A DNA stretch of 64,000 bases. Source: Membranipora membranacea (taxonomy: Eukaryota > Bryozoa > Gymnolaemata > Cheilostomatida > Membraniporidae). The position numbers and the translations under genes were made by a program. Position 1 is the stretch's first letter, and each line of letters opens with the position of its first letter. Below are positions 38,601 through 49,736 of this stretch, piece by piece. The stretch spans positions 2,852,001 to 2,916,000 of the forward strand of contig OU612065.1 in NCBI GenBank assembly GCA_914767715.1. The letters are read 5' to 3'. The notes below the pieces were generated by a model. The model worked only from the letters and a program-made list of their open reading frames with translations, did no database searches and had not been told where the DNA came from.

Positions 38601-39318
38601 GAGCAGCGTGATTTTTACCTACCAGGCATGAGAAAGAGTGGTCCTCCATAATCTCCTGCCCAGTGACCGTCCTCACTCTGAATGTTGGAGTAGAACTTGA
38701 GTGCATTGTAACAAGCATGCTTACTAGTTGTGGCTTTAGGTAGAACAGGAGCTAAATCATCCTGGAACATCAAACATTGTACTAGCATATCAAGACAGAC
38801 TAATGTACCACAAGAATAGGTTTATCTGCTAATAGCCTGTCTTGACAAGCTTATTATAAGTGCATGGCTATGATGCGACATACTTTGAATGTAGTATGAG
38901 CACTCTGGAGCTTACACCTTTCAAAGTATGTTCCTTTTTGTATTCAACCAATCTTTGGTCTCACACAATACCAATTATATGGTCTCTGCTAATTCCTGGG
39001 ACACTTTGAGCTTCCCATTATGGTACCATTTTGATATAATAGTATTAAGTTCATTGCAAAGACTTAAAATTCAGAGCATCAGCACCATTAAAGGTCAACC
39101 CAGATTATAACCCATTAGGAGCTCACAGTTGGAAGTCCAAGTGAGTGCTTATCAAGCAGCGTCTGAGGCCACTTCTTACTGTCATCATCGTTCTCTAGGT
39201 AGTGCCATGTCTGTCTGCCGCCTTCACATTTAAGTCGCCATCTGGTTAGGTCTGTTGCAGGCTCTGTTTTATATGGCCCTCCACGATTTCGGCGCATTTG
39301 ATTTGCAAACTTTGGCAT
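32699..39318 (-). CDS. LSS: Lanosterol synthase (oxidosqualene cyclase), complete
   Basis: Cyclises 2,3-oxidosqualene to lanosterol, the first committed sterol ring-forming step, at the ER/lipid droplet membrane. Exons in coding order: 39127-39318, 38623-38761, 38268-38376, 37977-38098, 37609-37705, 37303-37438, 36766-36874, 36522-36640, 35595-35692, 35272-35299, 34915-35094, 34594-34746, 34275-34371, 34019-34124, 33569-33715, 33201-33371, 32699-32903. They total 2208 nt, or 735 aa (human 732). QW-type repeats: [66 protein letters not shown]. The catalytic DCTAE is at 459-463. Residues at the product-determining sites are lanosterol-type (C453, V457), not the His/Ile of cycloartenol synthase. 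The ATG abuts an acceptor (ttttgtag), implying a 5' UTR intron. It is divergent from CYP51. Confidence 0.96.
35897..36396. mobile_element. TAGACAG-family MITE, copy B
   Basis: A 500-bp relative of the element at 30700-31155, with the same ends (TAGACAGTTTTCTGAGCTCT at 35897, reverse complement ending at 36396), the same inner blocks and TA on each side. It lies in the opposite orientation, in the LSS intron between exons 8 and 9. Its middle is about 45 bp longer than that of copy A. Confidence 0.9.
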
Positions 39319-40328
39319 CTACAAAAGAGAACTGCACTAGGAGTGAAACTTCAGGAAGCTGCATAAACGTATATAATAACATGCTTAGAGCAATATATTA
39401 GATGTTGACCCAATGCGCCTGCCCTAATAGTAACTTACTGCAAAGACAACGACTATATAACAGTGAAGTGAACAATCATGAGGCCTTCTTGTAATAGCTA
39501 ATAGTCAACAATATGAGTAGCCGCAAGAGACTGGAGCGCTTACACTGTCCACTGCCATTAAACTTAGCTCAGGTCTCTAGCACTAGCAGTGTTTGATTGT
39601 CCTGCACAATCTCATAGCTTCTGTAGCCAAAAGAAATTTGAACATAACTTCATTGAGTGTTCTTTTTGAAAACCAGGATGGCTTAGTCAAAAATTGCCAG
39701 AGGCTCATGTTTTGCAGTAGACATGTGCCTAGAGAAGGGGTAGTTTTTCCACAAACTTTTACTTTACTATTATTATTACTCCTTGTTATAAGTTAGCCTG
39801 TCTGGTCAGGCTACAAGATCAGGCATTCACTCAGCTTTTTACCTTAAATAGTAGATCCGGATGAATATGTGCTCAGTTGATATCACCTGCAATGTCAATA
39901 ACAAAGAAAAAGTGGATCCACAGGTCTACTCCAAAACCTGGGATTTGGGCAATGTGAGTGGATCACTAAATATTCAATTGAGATTAAATGCTAATGTGGC
40001 ACTGTGACTCCCTGAACTTCGACGTTCAATTACAAAGTGAAACTGATACAGGTGATCAAACCGAAACTCAACTTCATCAGCTGTTACATATGCAGCCAAT
40101 AAGGTCAAAGAAACTCAGTATTTAACAATTAATCCGCAGCTGGACTAGTTCTTCTTCTGTGTTAAACTATACATTTTGAGCATTGTAAATTATTATTTGC
40201 CAAGTAGAATTCACAATATTGATATTAGAATGTACTTTTCCCCACGAAGTTTATTCTAACTGTAGCATGGGGGAAATGTTTAGCTTTAATATGTTGGGTG
40301 GAAGCTTTTTCTTCATTTACCAGCAGTG
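39319..40328. promoter_or_regulatory. Putative bidirectional LSS-CYP51 promoter
   Basis: The 1010 bp between the two ATGs must hold both transcription starts. On the minus strand a possible LSS 5' UTR exon sits at 39843-39886 (acceptor cattgcag, donor gtaaaa), to be joined to the acceptor abutting the LSS ATG. On the plus strand an acceptor (ttaccagcag) at 40326 lies two bases before the CYP51 ATG, so CYP51 also has an upstream exon; a good donor (gtgagt) is at 39954. A CCAAT box is at 40096-40100 and an AGGTCA nuclear-receptor half-site at 40102-40107. No convincing SREBP element was found. Assignments are inferred from motifs only. Confidence 0.5.
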
Positions 40329-43300
40329 ATGAGTCCAGTGGTTGAAGAAGAAAAAATGCCTCCACAAGAGAGTTGGATTTTTCACATTTTAAAACATTTT
40401 AGTGTGTTTTATAAAGTTGGTATTATCCTATTTCTCTGGGGTGCAAGATGTGTGGTTGAAGCAGTTACTGATGGCTCAAGTTCACTGCTCTTGGAGAGAT
40501 TTCATGGGTATAATGCTGTCACATTCACTCTAGCCACAGCTGCTGTGGTGCTTGCTGTCACACTTATTTGCATTAAGTTGCTGAAAGCTAAATCAGAGGT
40601 TGGTTATCTCCATACAGATAATACACTAGGCAATATGTAATCTTTACTTGGCTGTTGGTACCCCAACCATGCAGAGCCAACATATTGGCAAATAACAGAC
40701 CATTTCCACTTTAAACTAAAATATCAATGCAGTCCCAAATATTTAACATAACTTCATTTGACCTACTCAGAGATATATAATGTTATGTTACCAATATCAA
40801 GTGTGTGACCAATGAAGTTCATTGTTGTGACCGTACCATATACTTAGTTTGGTAACTCTTTGATCCAACCCCTTGATCTAACTGACTGTGATAACATGTC
40901 ATGTTATTTTTAATTTTAGCCGAAGAATGCCCCACCCTTCATCCCCTCACATATACCTTTTCTTGGATGTGCCGTCGAGTTTAATAAGAACCCAGTGGAA
41001 TTCTTACTGCGGATGAGAAAGCAGGTACGATTAACAAATATGAATCTTTGACCCATCTTATGATTCTGGTTACGGTCATGGTATGGTGAAAGCTTAAAAA
41101 TCGATCTAAGTTTGTATTTGAATTCGCGGCCTGCTATTGGCCTTGACATAGCAATATTATGTGATCAGCGCAACTTCTTATTTTACATCTTGATATTTTA
41201 CAGTATGGCCCGGTGTTCACTTTTGAGATGGCAGGGAAAAAGTTTACTTATCTGGTTGGTAGTGAGGCAAGCTCGCTATTGTTCAATAGTAAGAACGAGG
41301 ATCTGAATGCTGAGGATGTGTACGGCAAGATCGTTACCCCTGTGTTTGGGAAAGGGGTAGCCTACGATGTGCCCAATGATGTGAGTCAACGTCACCATTT
41401 AGTAGCATGTTCCACAATCAGTAATTATGACTTGAATGATGTTATTCCTTGCGGGTAATTATAAGTTTTTGCATACTTGACTCATGTACATGAAAACTAA
41501 ATGGATCTTATTCATCAATAAGTCAAAATAATAGAAAAACCTAACACAGAATTATGCTGCTGCAAGAGCTTTGGAAAAGACTAAGTCATCCATGTAGAAA
41601 TTTGATAGTATTGCAACAACAAAATCTTTCTCTCTAGAATCCAAAGATAAACACCACAAGCATTTCATTAATCCCATTCCTTTATTCCTTATTTTGTTAT
41701 CATAGGTATTTCTAGAGCAGAAGAAGATGTTTAAGAACGGTTTGAATATTTCAAGGTTTAAGGAGTATATACCGATTATTGAGAGGGAAGTGAGGGATTA
41801 CTTAGAGAGGTGGGGAGACACTGGCCAAGTCGGTAAGTTCTGTTCTTAGTAGAAACCTAATTTTCCTCTTGATATCCTTTCATGGTATGTTTGCTGACAT
41901 AAAATATTTAGGATGATGATCGCCAAACTATTTTATGGAGTTTTCAATCAGCCCGCCTTACCATAGGCATTTACACACCAGATTATCTGTCATAAACCAT
42001 ATCCAGTCGAAATCGAACATGTTGCAATCACGCTGCTTGTAGATTACTCGGAGGCATGAGAATCTCCGCACCTTAATGACAGTGCAATAAGGCCAAATGA
42101 ATTGTTTTATACTGGCCTATACTCGGTAGTTAACTACTTGTGACTGTGAGTTTAGGAACTGGCACATATTGAATGGTTACGTGCGAAGATAACTGACCTG
42201 AATTGATTGGTTGCCCCAAGGTTTGCACATGGACAAACTGTATTACGACTGTCCAAAGTAATTCCATCATAAATATTAGATAAGATAAGTTTTATTATAA
42301 CATTGCAGTTGTTTACTATCAGTAGATAAATCATAGACAAGACATGAGTTCAATTCAATTGACATTTTTAAAAATCTGAAGACACAGAAGTCAGAATGCA
42401 GAAGAGAAATTACCAAACACTTATAAGCAACTCTACTTAGACCTCAAGAATGTCATTTTTCTTAACTTAACATAATCAATAATTCAAAAAAGTTACTGTA
42501 TACTGGCAATATCAAGTAGATATAATAGCAGATGTTATTGATTTCAGATTTATTTGACGCATTCTCTGAGATGATTGTTATGACTGCAAGCCACTGTTTG
42601 CATGGTAAGTGATCTTCCTGGATATTCTGGTTATAAATAATACAATCGTATGCATACTATGTGCGGCAATGAACCCGTAACTCCCCGCAGGTGGTGGTGA
42701 TGATGAAAGTTTGAGACAGATGGTAATTGCCCACTCTCTGAACTAAGTACTGTAAGGGGACAACTCCATGTTAAAAATATTAATTAAGCCGTTTTGGTGA
42801 ATCAAAGAGTTAGTTTATGTAGTACTTTTAAATATCTGTTAATAACTGATGTTTATCATTGAATGCTGATGTTTACAGGTCCAGAGATAAGATCAGTTCT
42901 AGATGAGAGAATAGCCCACCTCTATTATCTATTAGACCAGGGATTCTGTCCTGAAGCTTGGCTATTACCCTCCTGGTTACACTGTGTGATACCCAAACTA
43001 AGACGCCGAGATGCTGCACACAAAGAGATGAAACAAATCTTCTATGATGCCATAACAAAAAGGCGCACATCAGGGGAGAAGCATGAGGATATGTTACAGA
43101 CTCTCTTAGATACACCATACAAGTAAGATGTGTCACAGTGACCTTCCAATCTAATAGTCATGTCATATTTCACTCATTATTTGTTTGAGGAGTAGACGGG
43201 TCAGAGTTTTCTATTCTTGAAGACATCATGTGGTCCCACATCAACTCGTGAAGCGCTGTACATAACTATGGTCTTGATTGGTGATTTTATCATGTCAGAT

Positions 43301-46300
43301 TTGCTTCTTTTTTCTGCTTGTGTGCATACGTTTTCCTTTATTTACAGCATATCATCCCTTTGAATGCTGTATACACCAAGTCTAAAATCAAAGTCACTTA
43401 AAGTGATGCTTATGTATTTTCTTTATGGTATTTATATTTCGCGTTATTGACCAATGTATCTGTACTTTACTCCAGGAGCGGCAGGTGTATGACAGATGAT
43501 GAGATAGCAGGTATGTTGATAGGATTGCTTATGGCTGGTCAGCACACCTCATCCTCCACCTCATCATGGCTTGGACTCTTTCTCTCTCATAACAAGGACA
43601 TACAGACTCGATGTTATGAGGAACAGTTACAGGTCTGGTACTGCTACACATGGTTCTGTCTAATGGTCCTACAGCTCTCACATTGTCTTGTTACAATAGT
43701 CTTTGTAGATTATAAGCCAAACAGCGTATTGAAGGATGCCAAATGACGATATAGTGGAATCAAGTTGGGCGAGTTGGTTGAGTCGATCAATGATGATGAA
43801 GCTTTCTGTTGTAGAACCGTGGAGAGAACTTTGAGTCAGTAGATTATGAGCACCTTAAGGACCTCAAAGTGCTAGACAGCTGCTTCAAAGAGACACTGAG
43901 ACTCAGACCTCCCATCTATGTGATAATACGACAATCACGCAAACCGCTGGTGAGTGCACCAGCAATCAGAGTGAAAGATTTTCGGTGTGGTCACATAGTA
44001 GACAGATTGAAATATATGTATTCCTTGCCCAGTGATGTAGCCATGGAAATCTGTCTCCAATAGCAATGTCATTGTGGCAGAATCAAAAGCAAGTATGGCG
44101 GCATGTACATGACATCTTCTCCCCTGATTATACACTAGAACACATTATTTATATGCAGTGATTGAAAGCGGCACAATTTATTGTTAGTTATACAAGTGCT
44201 TTGTCAACTCTTCTTTATATTTTCCTTCTACTCACTTTTAAAGGACGTATGTGGTTATACAATTCCAAAGAATCATTCTGTCTGTGTGTCACCAACAACT
44301 AATCAGAGATTGGACGATGTTTGGGGCGATAGAAGGACAGAATTCACTCCCGACAGGTTTGTATACTGAATGTTTACTGAATGAATTTTTATTACGACAT
44401 TGTGTTTTTATCATTATGGTGAGGTATTAATTTCTTCTTGTCTCAAGAAATTTTTTGTTTCTATATCAAGGAAGTTCTTATAGCCAGGGTAGTACGCCAT
44501 TGAAGATGTCCATTTTGGTCATAGTTTGTTAATCAAATTATCTCATAGATCTACGAAATTGTATTTTAATTGACAATCATAAATAGGAAACAGAGGAGTT
44601 AGGCATGGCCGCTCATTATTGGGCTGTCAGTTTGGCTCATAAAACTGTGGTGAAAATATCAAAATAATAACAGCTTACGATTAGTGGTTATATCCATGAG
44701 TGGTAATATCCGTAGGAAGACCCTCGGATGCTCTGAAGTAACAATGTTTCAAAATTGTTTCAGCTATTGCTCAGAATTTGGTTTGAAGTTGCTCTGGTTG
44801 GAAGTTTGGTCATTGGGTTGTTAGGGACGGATAGACTGTCTTAGTCATATTTCTTGCGAATCAACACATGGAAATTGTGTTTGCACAAATATGTTCCATC
44901 ATATACAAGATACAAATGTTGTGTTTATAGCTGTGACCATGTGAGGTTTTTGAGCGTATAGTTTTGGTCAAAAATTGATTGTGTTTTGTACTTGACTGAT
45001 GAGGTTAATGTAATCATCCGGTTTAGAACTTTGAGTGCATGCTCTTGGTGGCTCGCCAGAAAGCGTGTAGTCAAAGATTATAAATAGTAGTGGCGGTTAG
45101 TTTATCAGTGATGTTGATTTCTCAGGTCAAAACAACCTGTGCTGATTGATTTTCGCTGCCAATACAACTCAGTCCGAGAAATAGCTCTAAAAGATTTTCA
45201 ACCTAAAGCTACAAACATTCACACTTGCTTGTCAACGTTTCAAAATTGTTTCAGCTATTGCTCAGAATTTTGTTTGAAGTTGCTCTGGTTGGAAGTTTGG
45301 TCATTGGATTGTTAGGGACGGATAGACTGTCTTAGTCAAATTTCTTGCGAATCAACACATGGAAATTGTGTTTGCACAATTATGTTCATCATATACAAGA
45401 TGTTGTGTTTATAGCTGTGACCATGTGAGGTTTTTGAGCGTTTAGTTTTGGTCAAAAATTGATTGTGTTTTGTACTTGACTGATGAGGTTAATGTAATCA
45501 TCCGTTTTAGAACTTTGAGTGCATGCTCTTGGTGGCTCGCCAGAAAGCGTGTAGTGGCGGTTAGTTTATCAGTGATGTTGATTTCACAGGTCAAAACAAC
45601 CTGTGCTGATTGATTTTCGCTGCCAATACAACTCAGTCCGAGAAATAGCTCCAAAAGATTTTCAACCTAAAGCTACAAACATTCACACTTGCTTGTCAAT
45701 TACCAGATAAATAAAAGCTGACTAAGTCATGCATGAAAAAATCCTGATGTAGGAAAAAAGAATACTGTCCACCTGGTCTATTGACTTACATTATTTATCT
45801 AAGACTCCATAGCTTAGGTCTGCAGAAATGGTAAAGTACTTAATTTTTGAGGTAAAATAAACCACATTGCACTACACAAAATGCATATACCAGTTTTTCA
45901 GGTATCAACAAAATATGTTTCGCATTTTTCCATTCAACATTATACCAGGGACAGTATTCAGAGGTTCATTACATTATGGTAACTTTGATTTGGATAAATA
46001 GCTTTCAGCTTAACTGTAGCAATTTATAATCTTTGACTGTAGTGGCTGAAATGAGTGATTTGTTGTATCTGGAATCGCCTACATAAAGTTGGCTTTTACA
46101 TTGATGGATAGATGGGTCAGTTCATATAAGTGAATCCAATATATCGCTTTCATTAAATTGCTGCTTTGTACTCAAAGGGAGAATTGTTTATGTTTTTTGC
46201 TCATACTATATTAGGTTTCACCAAATCGTCTGCATTCGGAGTTGTTCCCCTTCATTCACAAATACCCACATCATATCATCACATCATATCACACCACATA

Positions 46301-46667
46301 TCATATCCCACCACATATCACCACCCATGTCACACCATATCATAGGAAATAGAGAATGTGTTTAGTTGGATGTAGTTTAATCTTGAAACAACCCATTTGA
46401 TGTGTGTTCTTTTTTATTTTTATCAGATTCTTAGACGAAAATCCTCTGTCGACGGAGAATAAGTTCTGTTATGTTCCGTTTGGAGCTGGTAGACACAGAT
46501 GTATTGGCGAGTCATTTGCGTATATCCAGAATAAAACAATCTGGTCTGTACTGCTGGAGCTATATGAGCTAGATAGTGTAGGCGACTTCCCTGAGCCTAA
46601 TAATAAGAGCATGCTTTATACACCATCAAGCTCCACGGTCAGCTACAAACGCAGAGTGAACAGCTAA
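40329..46667 (+). CDS. CYP51A1: CYP51, sterol 14-alpha-demethylase, complete
   Basis: ER-bound cytochrome P450 that removes the 14-alpha-methyl group of lanosterol. Exons: 40329-40598, 40920-41024, 41204-41380, 41706-41832, 42548-42604, 42879-43122, 43476-43632, 43815-43949, 44244-44356, 46427-46667. They total 1626 nt, or 541 aa. The N-terminus has two hydrophobic stretches and is about 30 aa longer than human CYP51A1. CYP51 marks: [51 protein letters not shown]-helix AGQHTSS at 347-353, KETLR (E405, R408), [17 protein letters not shown], and the haem loop [10 protein letters not shown] with thiolate Cys487. It ends VSYKRRVNS. Poly(A) signal AATAAA at 46910-46915. The last intron (2.07 kb) holds a tandem duplication. 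LSS, the preceding pathway step, is head to head upstream. Confidence 0.96.
44746..45699. repeat. Tandem duplication of a 490-bp intronic unit
   Basis: Two adjacent, highly similar copies (44746-45235 and 45237-45699), both starting GTTTCAAAATTGTTTCAGCT and ending ACACTTGCTTGTCAA. The second copy lacks about 20 bp (TCAAAGATTATAAATAGTAG region) and a few other short pieces and carries scattered substitutions. It lies in the last CYP51 intron and is non-coding. Confidence 0.93.
46266..46345. repeat. Degenerate CACATCATATCACAC repeat
   Basis: Low-complexity CA/TC-rich array of imperfect CACATCATATC-like units, about 80 bp before the last CYP51 exon acceptor. Confidence 0.75.
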
Positions 46668-47880
46668 AGACTGCCTGTCATCTAGAAACAATTACATCAA
46701 CAAATTCTGTTGTAGGCTATGTTTGAGCCTTTCTGAACCCTGGTGTCTTTCAAACTTATTTATTACATCATGTATAGAGTATACACCTTTGTCTTTCACT
46801 TTTTACTAAATAGCCAACATTCTTCACATGTTTCTGTTGCTGTGCAGTTCGGTTTCGTCTTAAATGAAGAGCTACAAGCTGGGCTACTTCTACATGTAGT
46901 AGTCAAGTAAATAAAGATTAACCTACACACTTGGTTTATGGTTGGTACTATTCTTGATTTTATTTCGTTGTTTTCGGTAAAACAGTTTGCAGTAAACCAC
47001 CAGGGTTGGAGTTGCCTCCACCTATAGGTGAAGCCAATGGTCATAATTATTACTATCGGTTCCCATTGGTCTCATATTACAGTGGTATTTGTGTTAGATA
47101 ATACTTTTCAATATGAATATTGGTTTTGATTACCATTACCCACCACTAGGTAACAATTTTTCAGCCCTATTCAATACATATGAACTTCCGCAGTATATGC
47201 TATTCTTGGTCCCAAGTTGCTTTCCATCTGCTTCAGCTGCGCAGAGATATGCACAGACTGCCCCCAGTATATAGTGAACCTCAACAAATGACTTTTACAC
47301 AACTGATAGTTCAGAAGTTAACAAGCGACTTCAAATTTCAGATATTTTAGATAGTCAACGAAATGGAGAATAATTCAGAATAACAACCATTTATTCACTA
47401 CGTAACTAAAATTATTTGGCTTATTAACATTGGTCATCAATATACAGAGGGCAAAACATGCCATAAAATACATTTCTTTCCAATCGTATAACAGAATAAA
47501 ATGGCAAGAATGTGCACCGGTAGTTCATGGTGCGTCAACTGGAAGAAATATCAGTCAAATTGTTCCCCAAGGTTTACAAAGAGTGTAGGGACTAAGGTAA
47601 AAATATACAGCGTGTAACAGGTCACCTCGACTCCAACATGCACATTGATATAAAAGATACTAAAATGATGATAATACCTATTATACTATTTAGGAGATTG
47701 TCTTCCCAATCTTTGGGAATAATACTTGCAAATAGCGTAACAAAAAATAGAAAACTTGCACTGAGGTAAAGGTAATATAGATATAATTGATGACAAGTGA
47801 AAAATTGAGACTCAGAACCTGTGCACCTATTATTGCGGAATGTCATACATTGGTTTTTAAGCCTGCGATTCGACTCACTC
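46668..47880. other. Convergent intergenic space between CYP51 and nanos
   Basis: CYP51 3' UTR with a poly(A) signal near 46910 on the left. On the right the nanos 3' UTR, with TTTATT (AATAAA on the minus strand) near 47390. The nanos 3' UTR could be about 0.5 kb, the kind of region where translational control elements of nanos reside in other animals. No such element was recognised here. Confidence 0.45.
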
Positions 47881-49736
47881 TTAGATACGCATATTGTCCA
47901 TAGCTTGCAGCAGTGTGTAGGATGTGTTGACGAAGCAAGGTGTCGAGACATTCTTGTTTAGAGGGCAGTATGTCAGAGTATGAGCATTATCACCATTGGC
48001 CCCACATCTAGGACATGTGTACGCCCGTAAGACTGGGCATAGGACTTTTCCAAAGGGGTCGCGTAGAGTGTGACTTGTGTATATATGGGCAGGTTCTCCA
48101 TTATTTCGACAGAAGGCACACAGGGGCAGCTGTTTCCTCTTCTTGGTCAGTAGGTGTGCTCGTTGGACTAGTTTCATCCTGTGGCTGGCAAATAAAAGAA
48201 ACAACACACATGAATTCATTGGATTATAATTGCTTCAGACTAATCTTCCAGTTTTATGATGGAATTTCATCAGCTTCTCCAGTCATGAGTAGTATAGTAG
48301 GGTTCAGCTATGGTTTCAACTACTGGCGACATTAGGTTGGGTAATACAAATAGTACGTAATTATGTTACTGGTGAACTGGTGTTACTGGTGAGCGTTTCA
48401 AACCCTAATGAATGATGCTAAATCTATGGGGTGGACGATTCATTTCAGCAAATAATGATGAACTTATCAAGAGTGATGTTATCTCCTCGATTTAACAGAT
48501 CCACAAATAGTAGAGAGTTTAGTTCAAATGCACCAAACCCAACTCGCCCAGTTGCTATGATTCTGTTTCCTTTCAAAACTTAACCTCAGGTTTGTTCTCA
48601 TTAGGCATGGCCTCAGCAAGATGCATTGGCCACGGACGCAACTCAAATAAAACCATGTAGTGGCCAGTTTTAATCAATTTAATGTTGTATATTTACCTGG
48701 CCTTCTCCTGCAGTGGAATGTTCTGTAGTAAATCATCAATAGCTAGTTCGGCATATTGATATCCATATCTGATTCCCAAAGACAAGATAGTTTCAATGGT
48801 GAAGTTGCTGACGGAGTAATTGTTCCACACAGTCGGTAGCTGATTGGTCGGTATTATCCTACGTTTAGTGGTTGTAGCAGGCTGTCGGCTTACATAGTCT
48901 CTGAAGCTAGGATCCTAAAAACAAAATTTCAGGACCTCTCCATTAGTTGACTTTCTATCTTATCAAAATCAAGCTTCATCTTTTTTGTTCAGATCTTCAT
49001 TTAATGAGGCTATTTCATAATAATATTTAAGCATTCTGAACTATATATGCCTTGGATCAAAATTAATTTGACACAGATACAGGTCAGAGAATATAACAAT
49101 ATATTCTTATTGTTTTTTATTATTATGGACCCAATTGGGTCCTCCAGTTTTTGAGGCACCATCACTACCTATCTATCTATTCATAATAATAATCAAGCAA
49201 CCACTATCTGATCTTGACTGGCACTTTCCAATTTAAATAGAACTTACTGCAATTATTAATTATTATATGGTGATCCCCATGGTGTGATGGCCATATAACT
49301 ACACTCAAACTGGTAGAGTACTGAATCAGTCATATATAAAATACTATCAGTCATGTATATAATCCTATCACTCATTGATTTTAATAGTGAAGAAAATGGT
49401 ATAATTAAATGAGATTCAGCTCACCCATTGACCAGAGAAAAGTTCAGCCAATGTCACAGTTGGCCGTCTGTTCATATAGTCTCCAAGTCCTTGAGTGTCA
49501 TGACGCGGACTTCCAGCAGACCATAGACAGTCTGTGGTCAGAAAGGGTGAAGGTGGTGGAGAGTTCCCATCTGTTGTCTCAATAGAGCTTCTGCGAACGT
49601 AATCCCAAATGTCAGGCGTGTCAAACACTCTGAAATTTCTGGTCAGTTGAGGCATATTGTTGTCAGGCTGTGATCTCGTTGAATTGTAGTAAGTGAATGA
49701 CACTCCTCTGCGAGACCGTCTCCTTTTATTGACGCG
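47881..49736 (-). CDS. nanos: Nanos homologue (5' exon not found)
   Basis: RNA-binding translational repressor of germline and stem cells that works with Pumilio. Identified exons in coding order: 49425-49736, 48697-48914, 47881-48184, with phases that agree; 277 aa so far. The C-terminal zinc-finger domain fits the Nanos signature exactly: C-x2-C-x12-H-x10-C, 7 residues, then C-x2-C-x7-H-x4-C ([53 protein letters not shown]). A 25-aa tail ends NMRI. The first exon found opens in frame behind a good acceptor (tttttag) with [17 protein letters not shown] and has no initiator Met, so at least one upstream exon is missing. The N-terminal part repeats a DY(V/M)xR motif three times. Confidence 0.9.

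Noticed and set aside
39319-40328. SREBP sterol-response element in the LSS-CYP51 gap
   Set aside because: ATCACCTGC near 39882 resembles it only partly; no ATCACCCCAC-like site was seen on either strand.
46266-46345. Repeat array considered as CRISPR or satellite
   Set aside because: The units are imperfect, very short and without spacers, in a eukaryotic intron; it is simple low-complexity sequence.
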